Notes: generated from the letters alone by a model not told the origin. Numbered from the stretch's first letter, positions 52,527 to 61,417 are shown. The stretch is DNA of 64,000 nt from Candidatus Bathyarchaeia archaeon (GCA_038883335.1 JAVZMI010000003.1:62001-126000), one strand, 5' to 3'. Made by a program: numbers and translations.

Positions 52527-53270
52527 CTAAATCTCGATTGTCTGAAGGTCCCTTGCGACAAGGATCTCCCCGTTGAATTCTCTCCGTGCCTGGTTGATGA
52601 ATTCTCCCTCGCGATCACGGTTTAAGGGAAAGATGTGAAATAGCGCCAAAGTTTTCACGCGAGCTTTCTCGGCGATTCTGGCGGCTTCAACGGCGGTGGA
52701 GTGGTTAGTTAGCATTGCAAGCGTCTCCTGCCCTGCGAGAAAGAGGGCGTCGTGTATGAGGAGGTTACAGCCCTCCGCGAACTTGGCGAGAGGCTCATAG
52801 TAAGCGGTATCGCCGCTGTAGCAAACACTCCGCCCGTCCTTAGTGACGCGGTATGCAATATTCGGGGGTCTATGAAGCGTCCTATGAGTAGTGACTCCCT
52901 CGAACTCTTCTCCGCCTATTAATGGGCGGTAGGTCACCTTTAGGGTTGTGAACTCCTCTGGAAAGTGCATAAGTCTTAGGAGACTCTGGGTTAAATACTC
53001 GACGCCGGTATAGCCGGCAATCTCTATTGGTGTATCTCGCCTATCCATCTCCATCGCCCACAGGAGTGAGATGAGGTCACCGACATGGTCAGCGTGGAAG
53101 TGGGTGATTAAAATCCTTTGAATTGCTGTAAGATCGGCATCCAACACTCGCAGATTCCTCACAGCTCCAGCCCCGCAGTCGATCAAGATGTCTTGGTCGA
53201 TCAAGATGGAAGGACATACCCTATCGCGAGTAACCGTAGGCCCACCAGAGCCGACAAAGGTCACCCGCAC
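52527..53270 (-). CDS. RNase Z-like metallo-beta-lactamase hydrolase
   Basis: Metallo-beta-lactamase fold. RILITHFHADHVGDLISLLW carries the metal-binding HxHxDH motif. YSGDTAYY and LIHDALF supply the remaining Asp and His, and ALFHIFP the final His. The arrangement fits the RNase Z or aryl-sulfatase-like group, so tRNA 3' processing is possible. I start at GTG 53270, after AGGAGGG, giving 247 residues; the frame extends to 53309. Confidence 0.78.
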   Translation of the reverse strand: MRVTFVGSGGPTVTRDRVCPSILIDQDILIDCGAGAVRNLRVLDADLTAIQRILITHFHADHVGDLISLLWAMEMDRRDTPIEIAGYTGVEYLTQSLLRLMHFPEEFTTLKVTYRPLIGGEEFEGVTTHRTLHRPPNIAYRVTKDGRSVCYSGDTAYYEPLAKFAEGCNLLIHDALFLAGQETLAMLTNHSTAVEAARIAEKARVKTLALFHIFPLNRDREGEFINQARREFNGEILVARDLQTIEI

Positions 53271-53524
53271 CCGCCAAACCCTCCTAAACCTAACACATGA
53301 CCCCACCACTAATACGCGTTGCTATTAAAGAGCTACGGATGATGGATGATTAGAGGGTTAGAGAGAACCCCTCCTGAACCCAATTAATTTAAGTGAAATC
53401 TAGGAACATACAACCAACATATCTTTTCTTTATTAGAAGCAAAAACTAGATACACACGCACACCCTGAGATCCCCCCAAAATGCACAACACATAGGAACC
53501 TAAGAAAACTGAGTGAGTGAGAAA

Positions 53525-54169
53525 ATGAGTGGAGCCGGGAAAAGTCAGTCTTTACCCATATCAGATGTTGCTGAACTTTTAATCTCAGCTACTGATGTAA
53601 AGCATTACGTTTACTGTCCGAGGCTTGTTTATTTTGACCGTGTTTTGCACGCTCAACCTGTCCTCGGTTCTCAGCAGGAAGAAAGCCGTGAGCTACACAT
53701 AGAATACGTGCGCAAGGAGCTACGCCGAAAAGACGCAGTTTACTATTCAACGGAATTTGTGGGCGCCAAGAAACTTCTCTTTATTCCGCTTGTTTCAAAA
53801 AAACTTCAGCTTCAGGGCGTAGTAGACTGTATCATCAAAACCGCGAAAGGCGAATACATTCCAGTCGAATATAAGAATATGGAGTCTGATGGAGGGAGAG
53901 TATATATTGACCACAAATATCAGCTTGTGACTTACGCGTTACTTGTGGAGGAAAACTTTGATACTGTTGTAAGGTGGGGTTTCGTGAACTATATTCCAGA
54001 GCGGTTGATTCTAAAGCTTGAGGTGACACCGACCATGAAGAGTTACGTGAAGAAAGTGATTGAACACATAAAAAGAATAATCAAAGAAGAAAGATTGCCA
54101 CCTATAAGAGTGGCCAAGAACAAATGCCAGGGAGGATGCGGACATAAACAAACATGCCAGCGATTATAA
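53525..54169 (+). CDS. Solo Cas4-like RecB-family nuclease
   Basis: A Cas4/RecB-like exonuclease of about 214 residues. YVYCPRLVYFDRV gives the first Cys; GVVDCIIKTAKGEYIPVEYKN is the nuclease core with Asp, Glu and Lys; CQGGCGHKQTC supplies three C-terminal Cys, so an iron-sulfur cluster is expected. In CRISPR loci Cas4 trims spacers. No Cas1, Cas2 or repeat array is visible, so this is a stand-alone copy. ATG 53525 (after GTGAG) or GTG 53513 may start it. The upstream 53310-53510 stretch is gene-free. Confidence 0.85.
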   Translation: MSGAGKSQSLPISDVAELLISATDVKHYVYCPRLVYFDRVLHAQPVLGSQQEESRELHIEYVRKELRRKDAVYYSTEFVGAKKLLFIPLVSKKLQLQGVVDCIIKTAKGEYIPVEYKNMESDGGRVYIDHKYQLVTYALLVEENFDTVVRWGFVNYIPERLILKLEVTPTMKSYVKKVIEHIKRIIKEERLPPIRVAKNKCQGGCGHKQTCQRL

Positions 54170-54280
54170 ACGTCGATGCCACGCTGCAATTTTTACCCTT
54201 TTAACAGATTCTACCGGGAGATTAAGATTTTACAGGTGTTCTCCTGCGAATAGACCGGCTTAAGTGTAGATTAATCGAGT

Positions 54281-55495
54281 TCAACGGGCAAGGCTTTCTA
54301 TGCTAACTCTAAGTTTGGAGAAGACGGCTTCAGCCTCCTCAAGGGTTTGAGCGTACGCCAAACCGATAGCATATAGTTCAGTAGGATAGGGCGGCAGTGG
54401 CAGGGAGATAACCTCATTTAGCCTAGAGATCCTATCTAAAACCCGCCTAGGCGTAGTCTGTGGAATCCTCAACTTTGAAAATACTGCGTAGCCGGTGGTT
54501 TTAACGGATGTTGGAAGATGGCCGTCGAACACTGCGTCCAAGATGGCTTGAGCTGGGTTTAAGTCGACTACCCGTCTCACGCCAAGGTAGGATGTTGTAA
54601 GCCGCGGATTCAGATCGACCACTACAATTTTGTCACAAGTTAAGATTAAATCAACTCCAACATAGCCTTTGAGACCTCTGAATGCTTCAACCGCCCTTTT
54701 CCCAACTTCGACTAGCTTTTCTCTCTCGGGTATATCGAAGGGTACTATGCCTCCAATATAGGCTGATTCCGAGTGGGGGCTTGAAAGTATGACCTTCTGT
54801 CTATTCAGAGTTAGCGGCATTACTCTTTTACCATCGGAGAGGAGGCTGAGGCTTAAATCCACACCCACTTCAAACCGTTGAACTAGAAAGCGCCCCGACC
54901 GTGACTGCTTCTTCAATCTCTCAACCGCTGCCTCCACATCCTCCACCCCAGATACAACGCTCAACCCACTGCATCCCGCGCCCTCTGACGGTTTGAAGAC
55001 CGAAGGAAACCCGAACCCTGCTGCGAGATCTTTAATTCTCTCCAAGTCTTCTTCCAGTTCAATAGTGATTGTTTCAGGGGTAGGGATGCCTGCTTCTCTC
55101 AAAGCTTTTATCAATGACACTTTATCTGAAAGGCACTCAACCGTATCGACAGAGCAATTAAGAGGCAAGCCCCCCGCTGCTTTACCAGCCCTTATAAGTC
55201 CGGCAAGTGCGTCCTCTGGGGCGATCACGTAAAAAGCATCCGCATCAGACGCCAAACGGTAGAATAGCCTTTCTCTTTCAACGTTTGAAGAGACAGTGTA
55301 CACGCCCACATCTGGCGGGAGGCGTGCTGAAGAACTTAGCTCAGAGGCGAGAATTGTCGCAACCTTATGGCCACTTGCAGAAACATCCGAGATCAACGCC
55401 CTTAACATGCCGTAACCTTCACAGAGTATGTGTGGATGAACCCCAGCATCGCAATATCCTCCTCCAGAGGTATACTCGTAGATGAAGAGCCTCAC
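54281..55495 (-). CDS. ATP-grasp ligase, probably MfnD-like (methanofuran biosynthesis)
   Basis: An ATP-grasp enzyme of 404 residues beginning MRLFIYEYTSGGGYCDAG, close to MfnD, tyramine-glutamate ligase of methanofuran synthesis. PSVFKPSEGAGCSGLSVV is the grasp loop, GYVGVDLILT and VVVDLNPRLTTSYLG the metal-binding end. The pairing with MtrH suggests a tetrahydromethanopterin and methanofuran C1 pathway. Other ATP-grasp ligases cannot be ruled out. Confidence 0.7.
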   Translation of the reverse strand: MRLFIYEYTSGGGYCDAGVHPHILCEGYGMLRALISDVSASGHKVATILASELSSSARLPPDVGVYTVSSNVERERLFYRLASDADAFYVIAPEDALAGLIRAGKAAGGLPLNCSVDTVECLSDKVSLIKALREAGIPTPETITIELEEDLERIKDLAAGFGFPSVFKPSEGAGCSGLSVVSGVEDVEAAVERLKKQSRSGRFLVQRFEVGVDLSLSLLSDGKRVMPLTLNRQKVILSSPHSESAYIGGIVPFDIPEREKLVEVGKRAVEAFRGLKGYVGVDLILTCDKIVVVDLNPRLTTSYLGVRRVVDLNPAQAILDAVFDGHLPTSVKTTGYAVFSKLRIPQTTPRRVLDRISRLNEVISLPLPPYPTELYAIGLAYAQTLEEAEAVFSKLRVSIESLAR

Positions 55496-55700
55496 TCAGC
55501 CGCCGCTCCTATAACCTCTTTATGAAAAACGTGATTTGTAAGCTGTATTCAATGTTTCTTAAAGCCTCCTAGCTCAAGCGGCATGCCACCTTCTTGCTCG
55601 TTGAGGGGTAAGTTAAACCTATTATTTAGAGGCGGCATCTAGTTAATGGTATATGGTAAGCATGTGGCAAATGCTCTAAACCTAAGCGCTGAGCTACGTG

Positions 55701-57308
55701 ATGGTTGAGATTGCGATGGCAGAAGCCGAGATTTCTCAAGGTGAAGTGGGCGATCAGAGATTTGAAGAGAAAGTTATGAGGGCGCTTCATACGCTACTAA
55801 AGGCGGGGTACCAGATAGAGCCCGAGGCCTTGAATTTACTAAGAACGTTCAAGCTGCTTGACCCTGAACAACTTGCTAAGGATATAATAGAAAAGAGCCC
55901 CGCAGCTGGGCCGCTGAGTTTCGTAACAAAGAATCTCGTAGAAGCAGCTATAAACAATCTACTTCATGCCACATCTCCATTAGCTGAGAAAGCCCCTCAT
56001 GAGGATGCCAAACCGGTGGTGGCTGATGTTGGGAAAGGGGTCTACCGCCCTTATGCGTGTGAGGTTGAATCCCGGATAGAGGTCCTGAAAGATCCTACCA
56101 AGGAGATCTCCCCACGAGGAGATTTAGAAAGTTTCTTAGCTTATTTTAGGGATCGCTACCAAAAGTTAAGGAGGATAATGCGGCAGAGGCTTGACGCTAA
56201 GGACGCTACGACCTTGGCGGAAGCGCTGAGACAGCAGCTTGGTTCACAAGTTAAAGTATTAGGGATTGTTTCAGAGAAGGCTGAGAGGGGCTTAAAGGTT
56301 ATATTGAAATTGGATGATCCTGACGCCTCAGCTACTATCCTAGTGAAGCCGACGAAGCCGAATCTAATAGAGAAAGCAAGGATGATACTCTTAGACCAGA
56401 TGATCTGTGTCCAAGGAGTAAAGGGGCCCAACGACTTGATAGTAGCTGAAGACTTGCTGTGGCCAGACACGCCAAACCAAAGACACGCCACTGCAACTGA
56501 ACCTGTCTGCGCTGTTCTAACCTCCGACTTTCATGTTGGCAGCAAAAAATTTCAGAAGGCTTTGGTGGAGCGATTTATTCTCTGGTTAAATGGGCGAATT
56601 GGTACTAGGTCTGAAAGGGAGTTGGCAGGGAATGTTAAATATGTAATCATCGCAGGAGATCTGGTGGACGGCATCGGTGTCTACCCTTCGCAAGAGACTG
56701 AACTTGAGATCACCGATATTTATGCACAGTATGAGGTAGCATCGCAGCTTATAGGGAGAATTCCAGAATATATAGAAGTTATATTGATACCGGGTAATCA
56801 TGACGCCGTTAGGAAAGCACTACCACAACCCATGATACCGGACAGGTATGCGGGCCCAGTCTACAATGCTAGAAAAATTATCTCCCTAGGAAATCCTGCA
56901 CAAGTCAAAATTCACGGTGTAAATTTGCTTATACAACACGGGCAAAGCCTTGAAGATTTGCTGGCGGCACTCCCAAACGTCAGCCATGAAAACCCTACGA
57001 GAGCTTTAATCCAGCTTTTGAAAGTGAGACATCTTGCACCAGTTTATGGTGGAAAAACGCCTTTAGCGCCGGAACCTAAGGATTTAATGGTTGTGGAGGA
57101 GGTGCCTGATATCTACCATACAGGCCACCTTCATGTTATAAGTTATGAGTCTTACCATGGCACAAAGGTTTTGAATTCTGGATGCTGGCAGGGTCAGACA
57201 CTATACCAGAGAAAGATGAATATAACCCCAACCTACGGTGTCATTCCGGTAGTGAATCTCAAAAGTGGCGCAATAAGTTTAATCGACACGGCGAGGATTT
57301 CAACGTAA
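55701..57308 (+). CDS. polD1: DNA polymerase D small subunit (DP1)
   Basis: The exonuclease subunit of PolD. The N-terminal region (55-100) and a central OB fold precede a calcineurin-like phosphoesterase domain. It shows SDFHVGS near 275-281, AGDLVDG around 318, PGNHDA near 366, QHGQ near 413 and TGHLHV near 475. All metal ligands look intact, so proofreading should be active here even though PolB's seems lost. The ATG at 55701 gives 535 residues. Its end overlaps DUF99 by nine bases, convergently. DP2 is not in the window. Confidence 0.95.
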   Translation: MVEIAMAEAEISQGEVGDQRFEEKVMRALHTLLKAGYQIEPEALNLLRTFKLLDPEQLAKDIIEKSPAAGPLSFVTKNLVEAAINNLLHATSPLAEKAPHEDAKPVVADVGKGVYRPYACEVESRIEVLKDPTKEISPRGDLESFLAYFRDRYQKLRRIMRQRLDAKDATTLAEALRQQLGSQVKVLGIVSEKAERGLKVILKLDDPDASATILVKPTKPNLIEKARMILLDQMICVQGVKGPNDLIVAEDLLWPDTPNQRHATATEPVCAVLTSDFHVGSKKFQKALVERFILWLNGRIGTRSERELAGNVKYVIIAGDLVDGIGVYPSQETELEITDIYAQYEVASQLIGRIPEYIEVILIPGNHDAVRKALPQPMIPDRYAGPVYNARKIISLGNPAQVKIHGVNLLIQHGQSLEDLLAALPNVSHENPTRALIQLLKVRHLAPVYGGKTPLAPEPKDLMVVEEVPDIYHTGHLHVISYESYHGTKVLNSGCWQGQTLYQRKMNITPTYGVIPVVNLKSGAISLIDTARIST

Positions 57309-57908
57309 ACTTGAAACCCAACCGGGTTTACTGATTTCATGTGCTAGAATGCGCGCGATCCTTAACGGCTCAGGGCGTTTACCGAATATAGTTGACTCCC
57401 TAATGAACTTCTCCGCTTCACTCTTTATAATCCCGAAATGGTAGAAATAGATCGTTCTGTCTCCACTCAACTTGATGCGAACTGGCTTTCCGGCTCCCCT
57501 AAGAATGTTCACTCTATAACGCCAATCATTAAAGTGCCGCCGGAGAGCTTCTGTAACAGCTGAGTTTCTGGGTTTCTTGGGGTTAATGGCGACCACCGGT
57601 ATGTTCAACTCTTTCTGAATTCGAGTTGGGTCTATTATGTTGAAGCCAGCATAACAGAGAGAAGCCAGCAATATGAGGTTAGGAGTTTCCTTCTCTTGCT
57701 TCGCCATTTCTATCAGTTTATCAGTAGCATCTAAGCCGTCTACTTGAATCCACGTGTACAGGATTTTCTCTATCCTATAACTTTGTGACGTGAGAACAGC
57801 AAGAAGTAAAGCTTTACTACGCCGCCCAACTCCTCTCTTAGAGAAGCCTCCATCCTCCACTGCGAGAACCTTCAACTTTGCTCGACTAAAGAGGTTCAAA
57901 ACTGACAC
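57300..57908 (-). CDS. DUF99 family protein (endonuclease V-related)
   Basis: A 202-residue archaeal protein. VLAVEDGGFSKRGVG and LILLASLCYAGFNIIDPTRI are DUF99 signatures, distantly related to endonuclease V; a DNA-repair role is proposed but not shown. It lies between the DP1 end and cdc6 on the cdc6 strand, so it may share a promoter near the origin. Confidence 0.8.
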   Translation of the reverse strand: MSVLNLFSRAKLKVLAVEDGGFSKRGVGRRSKALLLAVLTSQSYRIEKILYTWIQVDGLDATDKLIEMAKQEKETPNLILLASLCYAGFNIIDPTRIQKELNIPVVAINPKKPRNSAVTEALRRHFNDWRYRVNILRGAGKPVRIKLSGDRTIYFYHFGIIKSEAEKFIRESTIFGKRPEPLRIARILAHEISKPGWVSSLR

Positions 57909-57938
57909 TGAAAAGTATTTTCTTCACCGAGCCAGCGG

Positions 57939-59171
57939 TTAGCATGCTTCCAGCCCGTTGCCTCTATGCAGACAGGGAACGCCCGCCTGATCATCCTCAG
58001 AAAAGAAAGTTTGAATAATTCTATCAGAGAGATTCAACCGAATATGTTTAGTTCTTCCATAACGCCCTAAATTCGCTATAGGCGCAGAGATGACACCTAA
58101 AGTGTTAAGCTCATTCAGGAGACCGCTTACACGACGGTATGTTAAAGCTTCAAGCCCTCTCCATTGGCATAATCTATGGTAATGCTCATAAAGTTCACCA
58201 GTTGTAACATTTGATCTGCCACCCTTCCGTGCTTGACATAGGGCGTGAAGAATTATCTTTGCCTGTATAGGCAGAGAAGCAATTACTTCCATCACTCTAT
58301 CCTGATCTATCCTCCGCTGAGCTTGGCGGATGTGATCTTCTGTGACAACCCTACTGCCTGAACGTTCAGCAACCTCACCAGCGATTCTAATCAGGTCTAA
58401 AGCGCGCCTAGCGTCCCCATGCTCGGCAGCGGCCAAAGCAGCACATAAATTTATGGAAGACTCAGGTATAACGCCGGGGTTAAATGCTTTTCTAGCTCTT
58501 TGAAGGAGTATATCTCTCAGTTCCTCCGCCGAGTATGGTTTAAAGACTAGTTCCTCTTCACCTAGACTACTTAAGACTCTAGGATCTAATGCGTCCTTGA
58601 AGTACAGGTCGTTCGATATTCCAATAACAGTAACTCGACTGTTCACTAATTCCTCATTAGCCCTAGTAAACTCGTAAAGAAGTTGGTCGCCATATTTTTT
58701 AACAAGCTCGTCTACTTCGTCGAATACTCCAATGAATATTGACGCTGACTTCTCCAATCCCTCCTTAAATCGGGTGAATATCTCCGCGGTAGCTAGACCA
58801 GTGGAAGGTATTTTGAGCCCTACAGTTTGACACATCTGAGAAACAATTCTATACTGAGTACCAGAAAGTTTACAGTTCACATAGCATATTCTTATAGGTT
58901 TTGTGAAAATCCCAACCATTTTTAGTAGCTTAGTTAATACATGTTTAGTTGCAGCAGTCTTGCCAGTTCCTGTTTTGCCGTAAATAAAAATGTTTGAACA
59001 TTTTGCCCCCTTCAAAGAAGGCGCGAGTATAGCCCCAAGCTTAATAATCTCCTCTTCTCGGTGAGGTAACTCTTCAGGAATAAAGTCGTGCCCCAATATT
59101 TCACGATTCTGGAAGATTGAAGCTTTAGTGATAAAGTTTTCAAATAGAGCTTCCAGTCTATCTACTGTCAA
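57939..59171 (-). CDS. cdc6: Cdc6/Orc1 replication initiator
   Basis: AAA+ initiator that binds origin boxes and loads MCM. Walker A GKTGTGKTAA at 65-74, Walker B FDEVDELVKKYG with Asp 151, sensor 1 region ISNDLYFKDALDPRVL and the arginine-finger-side motif GDARRALDLI are present. A C-terminal winged helix (LTYRRVSGLLNELNTLGVI) contacts DNA. 410 residues. The start lies beside the predicted origin at 59172-59549, the usual archaeal arrangement. Confidence 0.96.
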   Translation of the reverse strand: MTVDRLEALFENFITKASIFQNREILGHDFIPEELPHREEEIIKLGAILAPSLKGAKCSNIFIYGKTGTGKTAATKHVLTKLLKMVGIFTKPIRICYVNCKLSGTQYRIVSQMCQTVGLKIPSTGLATAEIFTRFKEGLEKSASIFIGVFDEVDELVKKYGDQLLYEFTRANEELVNSRVTVIGISNDLYFKDALDPRVLSSLGEEELVFKPYSAEELRDILLQRARKAFNPGVIPESSINLCAALAAAEHGDARRALDLIRIAGEVAERSGSRVVTEDHIRQAQRRIDQDRVMEVIASLPIQAKIILHALCQARKGGRSNVTTGELYEHYHRLCQWRGLEALTYRRVSGLLNELNTLGVISAPIANLGRYGRTKHIRLNLSDRIIQTFFSEDDQAGVPCLHRGNGLEAC

Positions 59172-59309
59172 CTGTCATGTCCCCGCTAAGTGTTGAAAAG
59201 TGCTAACTGCAAATAAACTATCCCGTTCAGAAAAAAGAACCTAGAGAAACACCTCCGGCAACAGCTTTCACTCTTCGAATTTTTTGCTTCTCTTAATTTA
59301 ATTGGGAGT

Positions 59310-59333
59310 AACCTGTAACATGGGTTACAGGTT
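59310..59333. repeat. Perfect 10-bp inverted repeat beside the origin
   Basis: AACCTGTAAC and GTTACAGGTT flank ATGG, 140 bases from the cdc6 start. It could be an operator of cdc6 or an additional initiator-binding site. Confidence 0.65.
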
Positions 59334-59346
59334 TCGAGAATTAGAG

Positions 59347-59368
59347 ACACCCCTCTATTTCCACTGGA
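59347..59368 (-). repeat. ORB-like box 1
   Basis: On the minus strand TCCAGTGGAAATAGAGGGG followed by TGT, a close match to the crenarchaeal origin recognition box core plus G-run. Confidence 0.7.
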
Positions 59369-59500
59369 TTTTTTCTCTTGTGACTCTTGTTTTCTTTTCT
59401 TGTTTAAATTCTCTGTTCGGTTATTTTCTTTTTAAAATTAAGGATTTTCTATATAAAAAAACAAAGCATAATATCTAACAGAGAAAAGTCTCATAATTTT

Positions 59501-59522
59501 TGGAATGGAAATAGAGGGGTAT
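59501..59522 (+). repeat. ORB-like box 2, inverted relative to box 1
   Basis: TGGAATGGAAATAGAGGGG followed by TAT on the plus strand; it faces box 1 across an AT-rich spacer of about 130 bases. Confidence 0.65.
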
Positions 59523-59549
59523 GTTGGTTAACTTGAACTTACAGGAAAA

Positions 59550-60302
59550 CTAAACCTTTTGTAGAGTATTATCAAAAGTATTATCGCTCGGTCTATCAAG
59601 CTCTACTTTTTTCCTTCTTTGTTCTATAATTGGCCTTATTTTTTCGTTTATTTTATACTTGTAGGGAATTGAGCCTGTCTCTCTTTCTACGTAGCCTTCA
59701 CTGAAAAGTTTCTTCATTAAACGGGCAGTGTGCTCCCTTGTTTTACCGACCAGATTCTTCAGCTCTGGTGCCGGCTTCGGACCTTCAAACGCTAGACATT
59801 CCAAAATATGCAATTCGGTCGGAGTTAATTTTGATATGAAAATCTCTCCTTCCACAGGCAGTATAGCAGTTTTCTCCACCTCAGGGAGCAACCCTCTATA
59901 TCTATTATCAAGTGATTTGACTTGCTCTTGAAATTCATCCTGCCTCCTCGCCAACTTTACAATATATTCCTTTATCGCCACAAGATTCTTTGCTATTACG
60001 TTTTGAACGTTCAACGTATACTCGACGCAACTTTTCATATTCGTAAAATTTTCACCGCCCAATTTCATGTGTTCGTAGGCGGAAGACGCGAGCGAGGAGG
60101 CCTCATGCGAAATTTTAAGAGCCTCCTCAATCTTGAGGTTTTGAGTCTTCAAACGGGTGTTAAAGCTCTCAATGAGAGTTGCAACTATGCTTTTTGCTTC
60201 GCGGTAACTAGCAGTTGCCTTTGATAGCTTGATGTATGAATACAAAAGGATAATTGTAGCAATGATTGCTGAAGGAAATAGTAAGATTAAGGTCTCAAAC
60301 AG
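59550..60302 (-). CDS. Membrane-anchored winged-helix regulator (non-standard start proposed)
   Basis: The C-terminal winged helix reads KLTPTELHILECLAFEGPK, then LVGKTREHTARLMKKLFSEG and VERETGSIPYKYKI. A coiled-coil-like middle (about 45-145) precedes it. The frame continues upstream of TTG 60245 through about 19 hydrophobic codons to CTG 60302, six bases after a perfect GAGGTGA. That start gives an N-terminal membrane helix (LILLFPSAIIATIILLYSY). An ATA start at 60308 is also possible. If only the TTG is used, the protein is 231 residues and soluble. Its 5' end faces the TGTGAT palindrome field. Function is not known. Confidence 0.7.
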   Translation of the reverse strand: MFETLILLFPSAIIATIILLYSYIKLSKATASYREAKSIVATLIESFNTRLKTQNLKIEEALKISHEASSLASSAYEHMKLGGENFTNMKSCVEYTLNVQNVIAKNLVAIKEYIVKLARRQDEFQEQVKSLDNRYRGLLPEVEKTAILPVEGEIFISKLTPTELHILECLAFEGPKPAPELKNLVGKTREHTARLMKKLFSEGYVERETGSIPYKYKINEKIRPIIEQRRKKVELDRPSDNTFDNTLQKV

Positions 60303-60322
60303 ATCTATTCACCTCAAGGCCA

Positions 60323-60777
60323 TGTGATCTTTAGATAGAAAATCACAAGCGTCACATGTGATCCCTCTTGTGATTTTGTTTAATTATTCTAAAATCACAT
60401 GTTACATTGATTAAATCACAGGCAAAGTAACGCAAAATGTAGCTAAGTATGACTTTTTGAGACTTTTCCGCCCATTTTTCAATAAATTCCACGGGCAAGC
60501 TCTCCCTTTTTCTGTTAAAGTTCCTCCTTTTAAATAAAAGTACTCAGCCTAATAAAACTTGTGATATCACGTAACATCACTGAGTGTGCAAAAAGAATTT
60601 TTGTTTTGCGATACACGAAACCTGGAAATACCTTTTTTCCCTTTTTAACGGCAAAACACCGTTTTTAGGGGGGTCATCTGGGCGTAAGTGGCCGTGATCT
60701 GGTACGCGACTACCCGTGATTATATGTGATATCACAGAAAGATATTTTAATGCAACATGTGATATATGATGTCACAG
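60323..60777. repeat. Cluster of TGTGAT / ATCACA palindromic repeats
   Basis: At least eight full half-sites occur in the gene-free region between the winged-helix gene and the next. Examples are TGTGAT at 60323 and 60369, ATCACA at 60342, 60394 and 60415, TCACATGTGA at 60352, TTGTGATATCAC near 60559 and the perfect TGTGATATCACA at 60725-60736. More GTGAT and TCACA half-sites lie around 60694-60776. The layout suggests operator or iteron sites. The region is AT-rich and also has a G-run (GGGGGGT near 60668). Confidence 0.75.
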
Positions 60778-61257
60778 GCGATTCGTCAGGCTCTTTGGGT
60801 TCGCCAAAGCTGACAGTCTCTCTTCAAGTTGTTCTTGGATCATTCTTAAAAGTTTCAAGTCTTCCTCTTTCGTGGGGTCTCCTTTATTCCATACTTCTCT
60901 GTAGGTGTCCACGTAACTTTCCAACTGGTTTGATACCTCTATATATTGGGAAAGAGCCGGGGAATCAAAAATGCCGAGGTATCCTAGTAGTAAAATGGTA
61001 TAAATAGCGCTTATTATGTTTTTTTGAGCCTGTTTTAAGGTTCTGTTAAAAGATCCTCTACTAATTTTTCCCTTTAATCTCATTTTTGATTTATTTTCAA
61101 GTTTAATTTTGTTTTGAGTTAATTGATCTGATAAAAGATGAATTAAATATGTTTCTAGTTGTGTGTTAGTTAAATTAGAGTTTTCAATTAATTTTTTTGC
61201 TAAATAATCTTTATTTATGTCTTTTATCCAATTCCGAACCTGATTTTCGACTTCCAT
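60772..61257 (-). CDS. AT-rich hypothetical protein next to the palindrome field
   Basis: A 161-residue protein I do not recognise. The N-terminal half is rich in Asn, Lys and Leu and predicted helical; a stretch RGSFNRTLKQAQKNIISAIY is followed by a hydrophobic segment TILLLGYLGIFDSPALS and a charged helix KEEDLKLLRMIQEQLEERLSAL. Base composition is noticeably more AT-rich than most neighbours. A TATA box AGTTATATAGTGG lies about 70 bases upstream of the ATG. It may act with the adjacent regulator or belong to an acquired element. Confidence 0.6.
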   Translation of the reverse strand: MEVENQVRNWIKDINKDYLAKKLIENSNLTNTQLETYLIHLLSDQLTQNKIKLENKSKMRLKGKISRGSFNRTLKQAQKNIISAIYTILLLGYLGIFDSPALSQYIEVSNQLESYVDTYREVWNKGDPTKEEDLKLLRMIQEQLEERLSALANPKSLTNRL

Positions 61258-61417
61258 AAGACTCGGCAGTCCCTTCTCCTGTATGGATACATTTTTGTAT
61301 ACATCGCTATGTAGGCTTCCACTATATAACTTTAAAACTGAAAAATTTTTTACAGCTAAAATGCACCTTTCAGAAAATAAAAGGCTCTTTTAGGGCATTT
61401 TATTGGTGCAGCCCATT

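Larger units (their letters stand above)
59172..59549. other. Probable replication origin (oriC)
   Basis: A 378-base gene-free region next to cdc6. Two inverted ORB-like boxes lie at 59347-59368 (minus orientation, TCCAGTGGAAATAGAGGGG) and 59501-59522 (plus, TGGAATGGAAATAGAGGGG); 18 of 22 bases agree. A very AT-rich stretch of about 130 bases between them could unwind. A 10-base inverted repeat at 59310-59333 sits on the cdc6 side. The boxes resemble crenarchaeal mini-ORB and its G-run, so Cdc6 binding is likely. Confidence 0.75.

Noticed and set aside
53310-54300. CRISPR array near the Cas4-like gene
   Set aside because: No regularly spaced repeats are seen on either side.
60320-60780. A second replication origin
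   Set aside because: The TGTGAT sites do not match ORB boxes; the G-run near 60668 alone is insufficient.
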